The notes beneath the pieces are model-generated. The model did no database searches, was not told where the DNA came from, and was given only the letters and a program-made list of their open reading frames with translations. A DNA stretch of 64,000 nucleotides from Anderseniella sp963700735 (GTDB lineage: Bacteria; Pseudomonadota; Alphaproteobacteria; Rhizobiales; Aestuariivirgaceae), in NCBI GenBank assembly GCA_963700735.1, contig CAVOYR010000005.1, forward strand, positions 1-64,000. Direction: 5' to 3'. Both the position numbers and the translations under genes were made by a program. Position 1 is the stretch's first letter. Every line of letters begins with the position of its first letter. This document shows, in pieces, positions 42,849 to 52,197 of the stretch.

Positions 42849-44576
42849 TTAAAGGTCGGCGTAACAGACAACTTCTGCTGCTCCTCCAGGATGGGTGACT
42901 GCGCCATCGCGAGCCGGGCCCACGGTCTGGGCGTACTTCCACAAGGTGCCGGACTTGCCCATGGCATTTTCACGGGGCTTCCAGGCCTTGCGGCGGGTTT
43001 CCAGTTCTTCGTCACTCAGGTCGACTTCAATCGTACCTTCCACCGCGTCGATGGTGATGATGTCGCCATCCTTCAGCAGCCCGATCGGACCGGCCTCTGC
43101 AGCTTCGGGGCCGACGTGGCCTATGCAGAAGCCGCGCGTCGCGCCGGAGAAACGGCCGTCGGTGATGAGGGCAAGCTTGTCGCCCATGCCCTGGCCATAA
43201 AGCGCCGACGTGGTCTGCAGCATTTCGCGCATGCCGGGGCCGCCCTTGGGGCCCTCGTAGCGGATGACCAGCACTTCACCTTCCTTGTAGCTGCGGGCGC
43301 TGACAGCGGCGAAGCAGTCTTCCTCGCAATCGAAGCAGCGGGCGGGACCCGAGAACTTCAGGTTTGTCATGCCGGCCACCTTCACGATGGCGCCATCGGG
43401 AGCAAGGTTGCCTCTCAGGCCCACCACGCCGCCGGTGCGGGTGATCGGGTTGGACACCGGGTAGATCACGTCCTGGTCCGGGTTCCACTTCACCGACGCC
43501 ATGTTCTCTGCCATGGTGCGGCCGGTCACGGTCAGGCAGTCACCATGCAGGAAGCCGCCGTCGAGCAGCGCCTTCATCAGCAGCGGAATGCCGCCCACCT
43601 CGAACAGGTCCTTGGCCACGTACTTGCCGCCCGGCTTCAGGTCGGCGATGTAGGGCGTTTTCTTGAATATTTCGGCCACGTGGAACAGGTTGAACTCGAT
43701 GCCGGCCTCATGCGCGATGGCAGGCAGGTGCAGGGCCGCGTTGGTCGAGCCGCCCGAGGCAGCCACCACGGTGGCGGCGTTTTCCAGCGCAGCGCGGGTA
43801 ACGATGTCGCGCGGGCGGATGTTGCGTGCGATCAGGTCCATCACCTGCTCACCGGCCGTCATGCAAAACTTGTCGCGCAGTTCGTACGGTGCCGGTGCGC
43901 CAGCGGAGTAAGGCAATGCCAGGCCAATGGCTTCAGACACGGTCGCCATGGTGTTGGCGGTGAACTGCGCCCCGCAGGCACCGGCAGACGGGCAAGCCAG
44001 CTGTTCCAGTTCTTCCAGGTCCTCGTCCGACATGTCGCCGACCGAGTGCCGTCCAACGGCCTCGAATACGTCCTGCACGGTGACCGGTTGGCCCCGGAAC
44101 GTACCAGGCAGGATCGACCCGCCATAGATGAAGATGGACGGCACGTTGAGCCGCACCATGGACATCATCATGCCGGGCAGCGACTTGTCGCAACCGGCAA
44201 GGCCCACGAGGCCGTCATAGCAGTGGCCTCGCATGGTCAGCTCGACTGAGTTGGCGATCACGTCCCGGCTGACCAGCGAGGCCTTCATGCCCTGGTGGCC
44301 CATGGCAATGCCGTCGGTCACGGTAATGGTGCAGAATTCACGCGGCGTGCCGTTGGCGTGGGCCACACCCTTCTTGACTGCCTGCGCCTGGCGCATCAGG
44401 GCGATGTTGCACGGCGCCGCCTCGTTCCAGCAGCTTGCCACACCCACGAATGGCTGGCCGATCTGCTCGCGTGACAGGCCCATCGCATAGTAATACGAGC
44501 GATGCGGCGCGCGCTGCGGCCCTTCCGTCACGTGGCGGCTCGGCAGGTTTTTCTTGTCGATTGATTTTGCGTCCAT
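42849..44576 (-). CDS. ilvD: Dihydroxy-acid dehydratase
   Basis: A 575-residue Fe-S enzyme of valine, leucine and isoleucine biosynthesis, converting dihydroxy acids to 2-keto acids. The cluster cysteines are visible: CWNEAAPC (about residue 50-57), GCDKSLPG and CPSAGACG. The reactive Ser/metal region near GRFSGATRG is intact. The start MDAKSIDKK (44574-44576) is taken over a 17-codon upstream extension. A Sel1-like gene follows on the same strand. Confidence 0.96.
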   Translation of the reverse strand: MDAKSIDKKNLPSRHVTEGPQRAPHRSYYYAMGLSREQIGQPFVGVASCWNEAAPCNIALMRQAQAVKKGVAHANGTPREFCTITVTDGIAMGHQGMKASLVSRDVIANSVELTMRGHCYDGLVGLAGCDKSLPGMMMSMVRLNVPSIFIYGGSILPGTFRGQPVTVQDVFEAVGRHSVGDMSDEDLEELEQLACPSAGACGAQFTANTMATVSEAIGLALPYSAGAPAPYELRDKFCMTAGEQVMDLIARNIRPRDIVTRAALENAATVVAASGGSTNAALHLPAIAHEAGIEFNLFHVAEIFKKTPYIADLKPGGKYVAKDLFEVGGIPLLMKALLDGGFLHGDCLTVTGRTMAENMASVKWNPDQDVIYPVSNPITRTGGVVGLRGNLAPDGAIVKVAGMTNLKFSGPARCFDCEEDCFAAVSARSYKEGEVLVIRYEGPKGGPGMREMLQTTSALYGQGMGDKLALITDGRFSGATRGFCIGHVGPEAAEAGPIGLLKDGDIITIDAVEGTIEVDLSDEELETRRKAWKPRENAMGKSGTLWKYAQTVGPARDGAVTHPGGAAEVVCYADL

Positions 44577-44881
44577 GTCTGTAATTTCGCCCCTGAAGCA
44601 TCTTTTATTTCGGCATCGAGTAAGCACCAGCCCGGTGCACGCGTCCCGAAGCGGGAGTTGTCGTTGATTGATACCCCAGCGGGTACCGACCTCTTATAAT
44701 CCGCATTTGAGCGCGATTAAGGCAGCACGGTGCCCGGCCATGCGATTCTGGAAAACTGTGACATTTCTGCCACAGGCTTGCCTTCACCATGCACCTGCGA
44801 CGTGCATTGACTGACTCAGGGCTTTGCTCCACGAACTATACTCGCGCCGTTGATGATCCACTCGCACCATGGTGAGCCCAG
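44577..44881. other. Divergent intergenic region, ilvD / DUF898
   Basis: About 300 bases with no gene. An imperfect inverted repeat GATACCCCAGCGGGTACC lies at about 44659-44677, on the ilvD side, and could be an operator. TATAAT-like words (around 44690 on the minus strand, TATACT near 44837 on the plus strand) are candidate -10 boxes; no paired -35 box has good spacing. Confidence 0.4.
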
Positions 44882-46117
44882 ATGACCGACATTCCGTTAA
44901 AGTCCGATGAGCCGCAGCCTCGCCTGTTTGGTGACGCAGCACCCCGTACAGGCGCAGGCGGCACCTTCGGACGGGCAGGAATGGCGGCTTTTGCGGCTTC
45001 CGGCGGTGGTGGTGAACCGGTAACCGTAAAATACATAAAACAACCGGGCCTCGGCACGATTGCCATCAGCAACTTCCTGCTGAATGTCATCACGCTGTGG
45101 TTCTACCGCTTCTGGGCCAAGACACGGACCCGCCGGCACATCTGGAATTGCGTGCAAATCAACGGTGAACCACTGGAATACACCGGCACCGGCAAGGAGC
45201 TCTTCCTTGGTTTCCTGATCATCATGGGCATCATATTCCTGCCGCTGGCGCTGATCGCGACGGGGCTTGCCATCTATTTCGGCCCGGAAAGCCCGGCGCT
45301 CGTCGCTTTCCAGATCGTCGTGTCGCTTGCCCTGGTGTGCCTGTACGGCTTCGCCATCTATCGGGCGCGCCGCTACCGGCTGTCGCGCACAGTCTGGCGC
45401 GGCATACGCGGCGCGCTGACCGGTTCTGCCATGGCCTATAGCGGCAAGTATCTCGCATCGCTGATCCTCGCCCCGATGACGGCGGGCTGGTCACGCCCGG
45501 CGATGAACCTGCTGCTGGCCGAGCAAATGTACAATGACATGCGGTTTGGCAGCCAGCCGTTCAGCTTCAGGGGGCGCGCCGGGCCGCTTTATGCCCGCTA
45601 TGCGATCTGCTGGTTCCTGATGGCCGCAGTCATTCTCGCATTCGTGCTCGGCGGAGTCGCCATCTTTGCCAGCGGCGTCTTCGAGGGTATCGGCGAGACG
45701 CTGGAGAAGCTGTTCGAAAGCCCGTCAAACCAGGCGGAAGCCATCACCGCGATAACCGTCGTAGCGGGCGCAATCGTGCTGTTGCTGATCTACCAGATCA
45801 TCAGTTCGCTGGTCTGGGCACTGTACACGGCGCGCGAGTTGAACCTGTTCACCCAGTACACCAGCTTTCCGGGACTACGGTTCGACCTGAATGCCACCGC
45901 CTGGAGCCTTGTGAGGCTGTGGATCGGCAACATCCTGCTGTTGATATTCACGCTGGGCATCGCAGCCCCGTTCGTCGAACAGCGCATCATCAAGTATTTC
46001 TGTGACCGCCTCACTGTTTCAGGCACTGTGGACTTCGCCGCCATCAAGCAATCGCAAGCGGCTGTTGACAAGCGGGGCGAAGGCCTCATCGATGCCCTCG
46101 ACCTGGATGCCTTCTGA
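44882..46117 (+). CDS. DUF898 (YjgN-type) integral membrane protein
   Basis: A 411-residue protein with about six to seven membrane helices and the family block NVITLWFYRFWAKTRTRRHIW near the N-terminus, repeated in weaker form later. Cytoplasmic ends are charged. It is followed six bases later by an M48 metalloprotease gene, a pairing seen in other proteobacteria, so the two likely act together in the membrane. Function unknown. Confidence 0.85.
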   Translation: MTDIPLKSDEPQPRLFGDAAPRTGAGGTFGRAGMAAFAASGGGGEPVTVKYIKQPGLGTIAISNFLLNVITLWFYRFWAKTRTRRHIWNCVQINGEPLEYTGTGKELFLGFLIIMGIIFLPLALIATGLAIYFGPESPALVAFQIVVSLALVCLYGFAIYRARRYRLSRTVWRGIRGALTGSAMAYSGKYLASLILAPMTAGWSRPAMNLLLAEQMYNDMRFGSQPFSFRGRAGPLYARYAICWFLMAAVILAFVLGGVAIFASGVFEGIGETLEKLFESPSNQAEAITAITVVAGAIVLLLIYQIISSLVWALYTARELNLFTQYTSFPGLRFDLNATAWSLVRLWIGNILLLIFTLGIAAPFVEQRIIKYFCDRLTVSGTVDFAAIKQSQAAVDKRGEGLIDALDLDAF

Positions 46118-46122
46118 TCGCC

Positions 46123-47271
46123 ATGCAAAAGCCCAACGCCGAATATTTTGACGGAACGTCCGCCCACTCGCATCTCGCATACGCAAGTATCGTCGAGAAT
46201 ACCCTGGTGATCGAACGCCAGGGCTACCCGGCGGTGCAGTGGCGGCTGGGCGAGGTCGAACTGGTCTCCGGCGGCAAGCGCGGCCAGGCCCTGCGGCTCA
46301 AGCAGGCAGGCAATCACGGCAGCCGGCTGACCTTGCCCGAGGGCGAACTGGCGGACAGCATCGTCAACTCGCACCGCCATATCCGTCTGGGACACTGGAA
46401 CCGCTTCGTGAAGGGCGCTTCGGTAGCGGTCGGCGTTATCGTGCTGCTGGCGGGACTCACCTACCTCACGCTGGCCTACGCACCGTCCCTGCTGGCTGGC
46501 ATGCTGCCTGACCGGGTTGTCAACACGTTCGCGGACGGACTTGAGAAGTCGGTCATAAAAACCTCGAAGCGTTGCGAAAACCCGGCTGGCGTTGAAGCGC
46601 TGAACACCATGATGCGCCGGGTTCTGTCCGGAACGTCCAATCCGCCGACCTTCTCATTGCGGGTGTTCGACATCCGCCAGACTGGTAACAAGCCATTGGT
46701 CAATGCCTTTGCCCTGCCCGGCGGGCGCATGGTGATGTCGGCAGGGCTGATAGAAACCGCCCAGACGCCGGACGAAGTGGCAGGGGTGCTCGCCCACGAA
46801 CTGGGCCACGTGGCCTTGAAGCACCCGGAGGCTGCCATCGTGCGCGTCTATGGGTTGCAGATGCTGCTGAGTGTTTTCACGGCGGGCCAGGGCGCGGAAA
46901 CCTTGTCGAACATCGCCGGCATCGTTGCGGTGCTTCGCTACAGCCGAACGGCAGAAGCCGAAGCAGATGCCTACGCACAGGACGTGATGCGCAATGCCAG
47001 CATTGATCCGGCTGGTCTGCGGGCGTTCTTCACCCGGTTGATGAACCGCACCAATCCGCTGGCAAAGCCGAAGACCGGCAAGGACAAGGACACCAGCAGC
47101 AGCGCGGCAGACAGCGTTTTCGGAGACAGGCTCAAGACCCTTACCGACATGTTCTCCACCCATCCGGGCACGCAGTCGCGCATAGAAAGCCTCCAGCCAC
47201 TGCCGGGCGGCTCTGCGCCTGCGGTGCTGACGCCTGCTCAGTGGACGGCGCTGAAGAACATTTGCAAGTAA
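46123..47271 (+). CDS. M48-family metalloprotease
   Basis: A 382-residue membrane-bound zinc protease. An N-terminal domain of about 100 residues precedes a membrane helix (VGVIVLLAGLTYLTLAYA). The catalytic zinc motif is LAHELGHVALKH, and the third ligand glutamate lies in the later RTAEAEADAYA. It resembles BepA/Oma1-type quality-control proteases. Adjacent to the DUF898 protein, probably its partner. The two peptidase-like metals are intact, so it should be active. Confidence 0.87.
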   Translation: MQKPNAEYFDGTSAHSHLAYASIVENTLVIERQGYPAVQWRLGEVELVSGGKRGQALRLKQAGNHGSRLTLPEGELADSIVNSHRHIRLGHWNRFVKGASVAVGVIVLLAGLTYLTLAYAPSLLAGMLPDRVVNTFADGLEKSVIKTSKRCENPAGVEALNTMMRRVLSGTSNPPTFSLRVFDIRQTGNKPLVNAFALPGGRMVMSAGLIETAQTPDEVAGVLAHELGHVALKHPEAAIVRVYGLQMLLSVFTAGQGAETLSNIAGIVAVLRYSRTAEAEADAYAQDVMRNASIDPAGLRAFFTRLMNRTNPLAKPKTGKDKDTSSSAADSVFGDRLKTLTDMFSTHPGTQSRIESLQPLPGGSAPAVLTPAQWTALKNICK

Positions 47272-47274
47272 CGG

Positions 47275-47532
47275 CTACTGGCCGTTCTGGCGCAGTATGC
47301 GGGTAGTCGCAATGATCAAGGCAACACTGATCACCACGAAGCCTGCCAGCATCACGAAGGCCGTTGTTTCAGCCGCGGTCAGATCATCGAGCGAGCGGTT
47401 CTGCACGCTGGTGATGCTGTAGATGATCGCGCCGCCCACCACGGTGATGGCGGCTGTTGCCACGGCAAGCATGATGCGCAGCACGCGCATCAGCAAAAGC
47501 AGCAGAGGCCGGTCTTGCAGGTTGCCGCTCAT
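47275..47532 (-). CDS. Small two-helix membrane protein
   Basis: An 85-residue protein with two membrane helices (about 18-40 and 57-77) separated by a short SVQNRSLDDL loop. No family recognised. It is tail-to-tail with the M48 gene at only three bases and is followed by nothing on its own strand, so it may be monocistronic. Confidence 0.6.
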   Translation of the reverse strand: MSGNLQDRPLLLLLMRVLRIMLAVATAAITVVGGAIIYSITSVQNRSLDDLTAAETTAFVMLAGFVVISVALIIATTRILRQNGQ

Positions 47533-47572
47533 GTGAACCTTTCAGGACAGTGACCGGCGATGTACGCACGCA

Positions 47573-47956
47573 CTAGCTGGACAATACACCCGGACAGCCC
47601 GCCTTTTTCCAGCGGCGGTTGAACGTATAGAGTTGCAGCGTGGCCCCGTAAACCGCCTGCGCAGCAGTCTTGCACGACGCATTGCGGCAGGCACCGCGGG
47701 TCTTTGTATAGGCCTTGCGGATTTCGTCGCGGGTCGGCGACTCGGCGGACTTCACCCGGCGCAGTTCATTGCGGAAGTACGCCGCGACATCCTGGTTGCG
47801 CTTGACGATGCGCAGGAACCTTGACCGGTGGGTCGACTGGTACTCGGACCTGAGCGACGAACACTGCGCCTGCGCCAGAGCCTGTTGCGGCATCAGGTCC
47901 ACAACGCCGGATAACAGCAGGAGTGTGCCTGCTGCCAAAGTCATTTTGCCGATCAT
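47573..47956 (-). CDS. Small secreted Cys-containing hypothetical protein
   Basis: A 127-residue exported protein. The signal peptide runs MIGKMTLAAGTLLLLSGVV with a likely cut after QALAQA. The mature part is basic, with four cysteines (CSSL, CRNASC, CPG) that could form two disulfides. The start at 47954-47956 is chosen because it gives a normal signal peptide; an 18-codon longer form would bury it. No family recognised. Confidence 0.6.
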   Translation of the reverse strand: MIGKMTLAAGTLLLLSGVVDLMPQQALAQAQCSSLRSEYQSTHRSRFLRIVKRNQDVAAYFRNELRRVKSAESPTRDEIRKAYTKTRGACRNASCKTAAQAVYGATLQLYTFNRRWKKAGCPGVLSS

Positions 47957-48059
47957 TCCCAGCCCTCGAGTGAATTGCGCTAAGCTCGGCCCCCCGGCGC
48001 CTGTCGCCACCCGATCAATACCCCGTGATTCTCCCTAGGGCAACCGCGCATCACCGGTG

Positions 48060-49532
48060 TCAGATATCGGGTGAGAAGGTCCCGGCCTGCTTCTCGATGA
48101 CATGGGCGATCTGGAACAGCGTTGCTTCGTCGAACGGCTTGCCGATCAGTTGCAGGCCGAGCGGCAGCCCTGCCCCGTTCAGTCCGGCCGGCACGGCAAT
48201 ACCCGGCAGGCCTGCCATGTTCACGGTGACGGTGAAGATATCGTTGAGGTACATCTTGACCGGGTCCGACGCCATGTCCTGGTCGGCCAGGCCAAACGCG
48301 GCTGACGGTGTTGCCGGGGTCAGGATGGCATCGACGCCGGCCTCGAAGGCCAGCTCGAAGTCGCGCTTGATGAGCGTGCGCACCTTCTGCGCCTTCACGT
48401 AATAGGCATCATAGTAACCGGCAGACAGCACATAGGTGCCGATCATGATGCGGCGGCGCACTTCCGGGCCGAAGCCTTCGGCGCGGGTGTTTTCATACAT
48501 CGATACAATGTCATCGCCCGGCACGCGCAAGCCGTAGCGCACGCCGTCATAGCGGGCCAGGTTGGACGAGGCTTCGGCGGGCGCCACGATGTAATAGGCC
48601 GGCAAGGCGTACTTGGTGTGTGGCAAGCTGATATTGACCACTTCGGCACCGGCATCCTTGAGCCAGGCAATGCCCTGCTGCCAGAGCTCGTCGATGTCGC
48701 CGGGCATGCCGTCCATGCGGTACTCCGCCGGCACGCCGATCTTCATGCCCTTAACGGACTTGCCGAGAACCGCCTCGTAGTCCGGCACCGGCACATCGAC
48801 GGACGTTGTATCCTTCTCGTCCACGCTGGCCATCGAGCGCAGCATGATCGCGCAGTCGCGCACGTCGCGTGCAATCGGCCCGGCCTGGTCCAGCGACGAG
48901 GCAAACGCCACGATGCCCCAGCGCGAGCAGCGGCCATAAGTCGGCTTGATGCCGACGGTGCCGGTGAAAGCCGCAGGCTGCCGGATCGAGCCGCCGGTGT
49001 CTGTTGCGGTGGCGCCAGCGCACATGCGCGCGGCCACGGCTGCTGCGGATCCGCCGGATGACCCGCCCGGTACCAGGTCCCGGTTGTCGCCCTTGATCCG
49101 CCACGGGTTCCTGACCGGGCCGTAATACGAGGTCTCGTTCGATGACCCCATGGCGAATTCGTCCATGTTGAGCTTGCCCAGCATGACCGCACCGTCGCGC
49201 CACAGGTTGGCCGTCACGGTGGACTCGTAGGCGGGCTTGAACCCGTCGAGAATGTGGCTGCAGGCTTGCGTGTGCACGCCCTCGGTGGCGTAGAGGTCCT
49301 TGATCCCAAGCGGTATGCCTTCCAACGTACCGGCCTTGCCGTTTGCGATGCGATCATCCGACGCCTTCGCCATGTCGCGCGCCTTCTCTGGCGTCTCGAC
49401 CACATAGGCGTTGAGGTCGCGGTGGGCCTCCATCATGGCGATGTAGGCATCGGTCAGGTCGACTGCCGAGAACTCCTTCTTCGCCAGCCCGTCGCGGGCC
49501 TCGGCAATGGTCAGTCTGGTAAGGTCGGACAT
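48060..49532 (-). CDS. gatA: Glutamyl-tRNA(Gln)/aspartyl-tRNA(Asn) amidotransferase subunit A
   Basis: A 490-residue amidase-signature enzyme that releases ammonia from glutamine for tRNA-dependent amidation. The Ser-Ser-Lys site is in PGGSSGGSAAAVAA with the Gly/Ser-rich loop, and the preceding Lys is in GIPLGIKDLY. Length is normal. It follows gatC after 60 bases; gatB is not in the window, which is common in alphaproteobacteria. Confidence 0.96.
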   Translation of the reverse strand: MSDLTRLTIAEARDGLAKKEFSAVDLTDAYIAMMEAHRDLNAYVVETPEKARDMAKASDDRIANGKAGTLEGIPLGIKDLYATEGVHTQACSHILDGFKPAYESTVTANLWRDGAVMLGKLNMDEFAMGSSNETSYYGPVRNPWRIKGDNRDLVPGGSSGGSAAAVAARMCAGATATDTGGSIRQPAAFTGTVGIKPTYGRCSRWGIVAFASSLDQAGPIARDVRDCAIMLRSMASVDEKDTTSVDVPVPDYEAVLGKSVKGMKIGVPAEYRMDGMPGDIDELWQQGIAWLKDAGAEVVNISLPHTKYALPAYYIVAPAEASSNLARYDGVRYGLRVPGDDIVSMYENTRAEGFGPEVRRRIMIGTYVLSAGYYDAYYVKAQKVRTLIKRDFELAFEAGVDAILTPATPSAAFGLADQDMASDPVKMYLNDIFTVTVNMAGLPGIAVPAGLNGAGLPLGLQLIGKPFDEATLFQIAHVIEKQAGTFSPDI

Positions 49533-49592
49533 CTGGATATTCCGGAAACTGGTTTGATCATTCGGTGCAGGTAACGGCCGCTCACGTGCGGG

Positions 49593-49880
49593 CTACTCGA
49601 CGACCTTTGGCACCATGAAGAAGTTGTCATCACTCGCCGGTGCATTGCCGGTCACACGCGCCGGGTACCCGCCATCGGTCACGGCATCGTCGCGCTGGCG
49701 GATTTTCGCATTCACCACGGACGTCATCGGCTCGACCGATGACGTGTCGACTTCACCCAGCAGCTCGACCCATTCGAGCATGCGGTTCAGTTCGCCTTCG
49801 AGCTTCGGGACTTCATTGTCCGAAATGCGGATGCGGGCAAGCCGGGCAATGCGGCGCACTGTAGCCTGGTCAACGGACAT
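49593..49880 (-). CDS. gatC: Amidotransferase subunit C
   Basis: A 95-residue helical protein that clamps GatA to GatB: VRRIARLARIRISDNE at the start, the central LNRMLEWVELLGEVDTSSV and the C-terminal NFFMVPKVVE. Start MSVDQATV at 49878-49880 gives the normal length; longer upstream frames lack similarity. First gene of gatCA. Confidence 0.95.
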   Translation of the reverse strand: MSVDQATVRRIARLARIRISDNEVPKLEGELNRMLEWVELLGEVDTSSVEPMTSVVNAKIRQRDDAVTDGGYPARVTGNAPASDDNFFMVPKVVE

Positions 49881-49962
49881 CGGCTTGTGGTCTCCATGGA
49901 AAAGGCCGGGAACTGGCTGGCGTGATACCACCGCACCCGGCCCGTCGCAACGGTGAATGGCG

Positions 49963-50667
49963 TCAAACGCTGGCTGACAGGTCCAGTGTCTGGCCGATGT
50001 ATGGCACCTTGACCCGTCCGGCCTGGTCGGCCATCGCGTCCACGAACGGATCGGCATCGGGAATCAGCAGGTCGAACGTGCCGTAATGGCAGGGAATCAC
50101 GGTCTTGAAGTCGAAGAAGTTGCGGCAGGCCGTCGCTGCGGTGATCGGGTTCATGGTGAACCGGTCGCCGATCGGCACGATGCCGATGGTCGGCTGGTAG
50201 ATGCGCCCGATAAGCCCCATGTCGCCGAATATGTCTGTATCGCCCATGTGATACAGCACCGGCGACTTGTCGGCATGGGGCCGGATGACCACGCCACAGG
50301 GGTTGCCCAGATAGACGCCACCTGACGATGATGAATGATCGGCCCGCACGAAGGTGACCATGAAATCCTTGTGGTAGGCCGCCCCGCCGGTATTGGTCGG
50401 ATCGAACCTTTCCACGCCCTTGTCGTGCAGGTGCGCTGCCAGTTCATACACGGCCACCAGTGTTGCACCGGTTGCCTTGCAGATTTCCACCGTGTCGCCG
50501 ATGTGGTCATCGTGGCCGTGGGTCAGGATCACGTGTGTGCACCCTGACGCAGCTTTCTCCACACTGCCTTCAAACTTCGGATTTCCCGACAGGAACGGAT
50601 CGATCAGGATCACCGTATCGGCAAACTCCACCCGGAACGCCGAATGGCCAAACCATGTCACCTTCAT
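49963..50667 (-). CDS. UPF0173 metal-dependent hydrolase (metallo-beta-lactamase fold)
   Basis: A 234-residue beta-lactamase-fold hydrolase: WFGHSAFRV at the start, the metal motif LTHGHDDHIGD (about 62-72), then HMGDTDIFGDMG and PCHYGTF as further metal ligands. This is the UPF0173 family, of unsettled substrate. Start MKVTWFGHS at 50665-50667. The gene is divergent from ruvX over about 80 bases. Confidence 0.9.
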   Translation of the reverse strand: MKVTWFGHSAFRVEFADTVILIDPFLSGNPKFEGSVEKAASGCTHVILTHGHDDHIGDTVEICKATGATLVAVYELAAHLHDKGVERFDPTNTGGAAYHKDFMVTFVRADHSSSSGGVYLGNPCGVVIRPHADKSPVLYHMGDTDIFGDMGLIGRIYQPTIGIVPIGDRFTMNPITAATACRNFFDFKTVIPCHYGTFDLLIPDADPFVDAMADQAGRVKVPYIGQTLDLSASV

Positions 50668-50747
50668 GCTGCACTCCCTGCTTTGCGAATGACGCCCATG
50701 CACGCAACCGATTGCGCTGCCCAAGCCTATCAGCGTAAGCAGACGAA

Positions 50748-51239
50748 ATGTCGAGTGTCCTGTCCAGCCCTGAAGACCTTGCCGCACTGCTTACGCAGCC
50801 TGCGCCGCTGATCGGGCTTGACCTGGGCAGCAAGACCATCGGTGTCGCGGTGTCCGACCGGTTCCGCACCATTGCCTCGCCGCGCTTCACCATCAGGCGC
50901 AACAAGTTCAACGCGGACGCGCAGACGCTGCTCGACCTCGCCACGGAAGAGAAGGCCGCAGGCTTCGTGCTGGGGCTGCCGGTCAACATGGATGGCAGCC
51001 AGGGGCCACGGGTGCAGTCCACGCAAGCCTTCGCGCGCAATTTCGGCAAGCTCACCTCGTTGCCGATCCTTTTATGGGACGAGCGATTGTCGACCGCTGC
51101 GGTCGAGCGGCTGCTGATCGAGGCTGACCGGTCGCGTGCCCGCCGGGCCGAGCTGGTCGACAAGATGGCAGCCGCGTGGATCCTGCAAGGCGCACTGGAC
51201 CGGCTGGCCGGGCTTGCCGCTGCGTCAGCGGGGCGCTGA
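50748..51239 (+). CDS. ruvX: Putative pre-16S rRNA nuclease / Holliday junction resolvase YqgF
   Basis: A 163-residue RNase H-fold protein. Hallmarks are GLDLGSKTIGVAVSDR at about residues 24-39, GLPVNMDGSQGPR and LWDERLST with the catalytic acidic residues. It is implicated in 16S rRNA 5' maturation. Two AEC-type transporters follow; the first starts four bases after its stop. Confidence 0.93.
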   Translation: MSSVLSSPEDLAALLTQPAPLIGLDLGSKTIGVAVSDRFRTIASPRFTIRRNKFNADAQTLLDLATEEKAAGFVLGLPVNMDGSQGPRVQSTQAFARNFGKLTSLPILLWDERLSTAAVERLLIEADRSRARRAELVDKMAAAWILQGALDRLAGLAAASAGR

Positions 51240-51242
51240 CAA

Positions 51243-52181
51243 TTGGCGGTATTTGAAAGCATCCTGCCGATCTTTGCCCTGGTTGTGCTGGGCAACCTTG
51301 TCCGGCGGACAGGTCTCGTGCCGGAGCCTGACTGGCGCGGCGTCGAACTGGTGTGTTTCTGGCTGCTGTTCCCGGCGCTGCTGTGCATTACGCTCGCCCG
51401 CATCGACCTTGCCAGCGTTCCCGTCGGGCCACTGGCCATCACCATGCTGGCCATGACGCTGATATTGTGGGCACTGATGTTTGCGCTCAAGCCCGTGCTC
51501 CACCGCGCCACGGACATGGACAATTCGCAGTTCACCTCCGTCTTCCAGGGCGCGACCAGGTTTCACGGTTTCATTGCGCTGGCCATCGTGCTGAAGCTCT
51601 ATGGCGAGGAAGCTGCCGCCTACGTGGCCCTCGTGATGGCTGTGCTGGTGCCGCCGATCAACGTGGTTAACATCGTGGTGCTGGCAGCTTTCGGCCGCGG
51701 CCAGAGCCCCAACCTGTCCAACGTGGTCCGGGTCGTGCTCAAAAACCCGATCATCTGGGGCGCGCTGGCTGGCCTTGCCATCAACCTGTCAGGCTGGGGA
51801 GTATGGCCTCCGCTGGAAACGTGGCTCGACCTGATGGGACGGGCGGCACTTGGGGCCGGCCTACTGGCCGTGGGCGCAGGCCTGCGCATCAAGGCCGCGC
51901 TGAAACCCGATACGCTGGTGCTGACCGGCACCGTCATCAAGCTGGTCGTCACGCCTGCCCTTGTCATTGCATTGTCCTACCTGACCGGCCTGGACGGAGT
52001 TGTGTTCGCCACCGCCATCATCACCGCAGCCGTGCCAACCGCCATGAACGGCTACGTGCTGGCGCGTACCATGGGCGGCGATGCGGAGCTCTATGCGGCA
52101 ATCGCCACTGTCCAGACGGCCCTGTCGTTCATCACCATTCCGGTGTGGATATGGATCGGTCAATGGCTGCTTGGCGCATGA
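51243..52181 (+). CDS. AEC-family transporter (first of two)
   Basis: A 312-residue membrane protein with about ten helices of the auxin efflux carrier family, which transports organic acids or similar anions. The inverted-repeat layout shows as VVLGNLVRRTGL in the first half and LTGLDGVVFATAII with TAAVPTAMNGYVLAR in the second. It starts with TTG four bases after ruvX. A paralogue follows immediately. Confidence 0.85.
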   Translation: MAVFESILPIFALVVLGNLVRRTGLVPEPDWRGVELVCFWLLFPALLCITLARIDLASVPVGPLAITMLAMTLILWALMFALKPVLHRATDMDNSQFTSVFQGATRFHGFIALAIVLKLYGEEAAAYVALVMAVLVPPINVVNIVVLAAFGRGQSPNLSNVVRVVLKNPIIWGALAGLAINLSGWGVWPPLETWLDLMGRAALGAGLLAVGAGLRIKAALKPDTLVLTGTVIKLVVTPALVIALSYLTGLDGVVFATAIITAAVPTAMNGYVLARTMGGDAELYAAIATVQTALSFITIPVWIWIGQWLLGA

Positions 52182-52197
52182 ACGGCAGGACCGCGCG

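Noticed and set aside
42816..44249. A 477-codon open frame on the plus strand
   Set aside because: It is antisense to ilvD, whose protein is clearly real; the high GC content opens the opposite frame.
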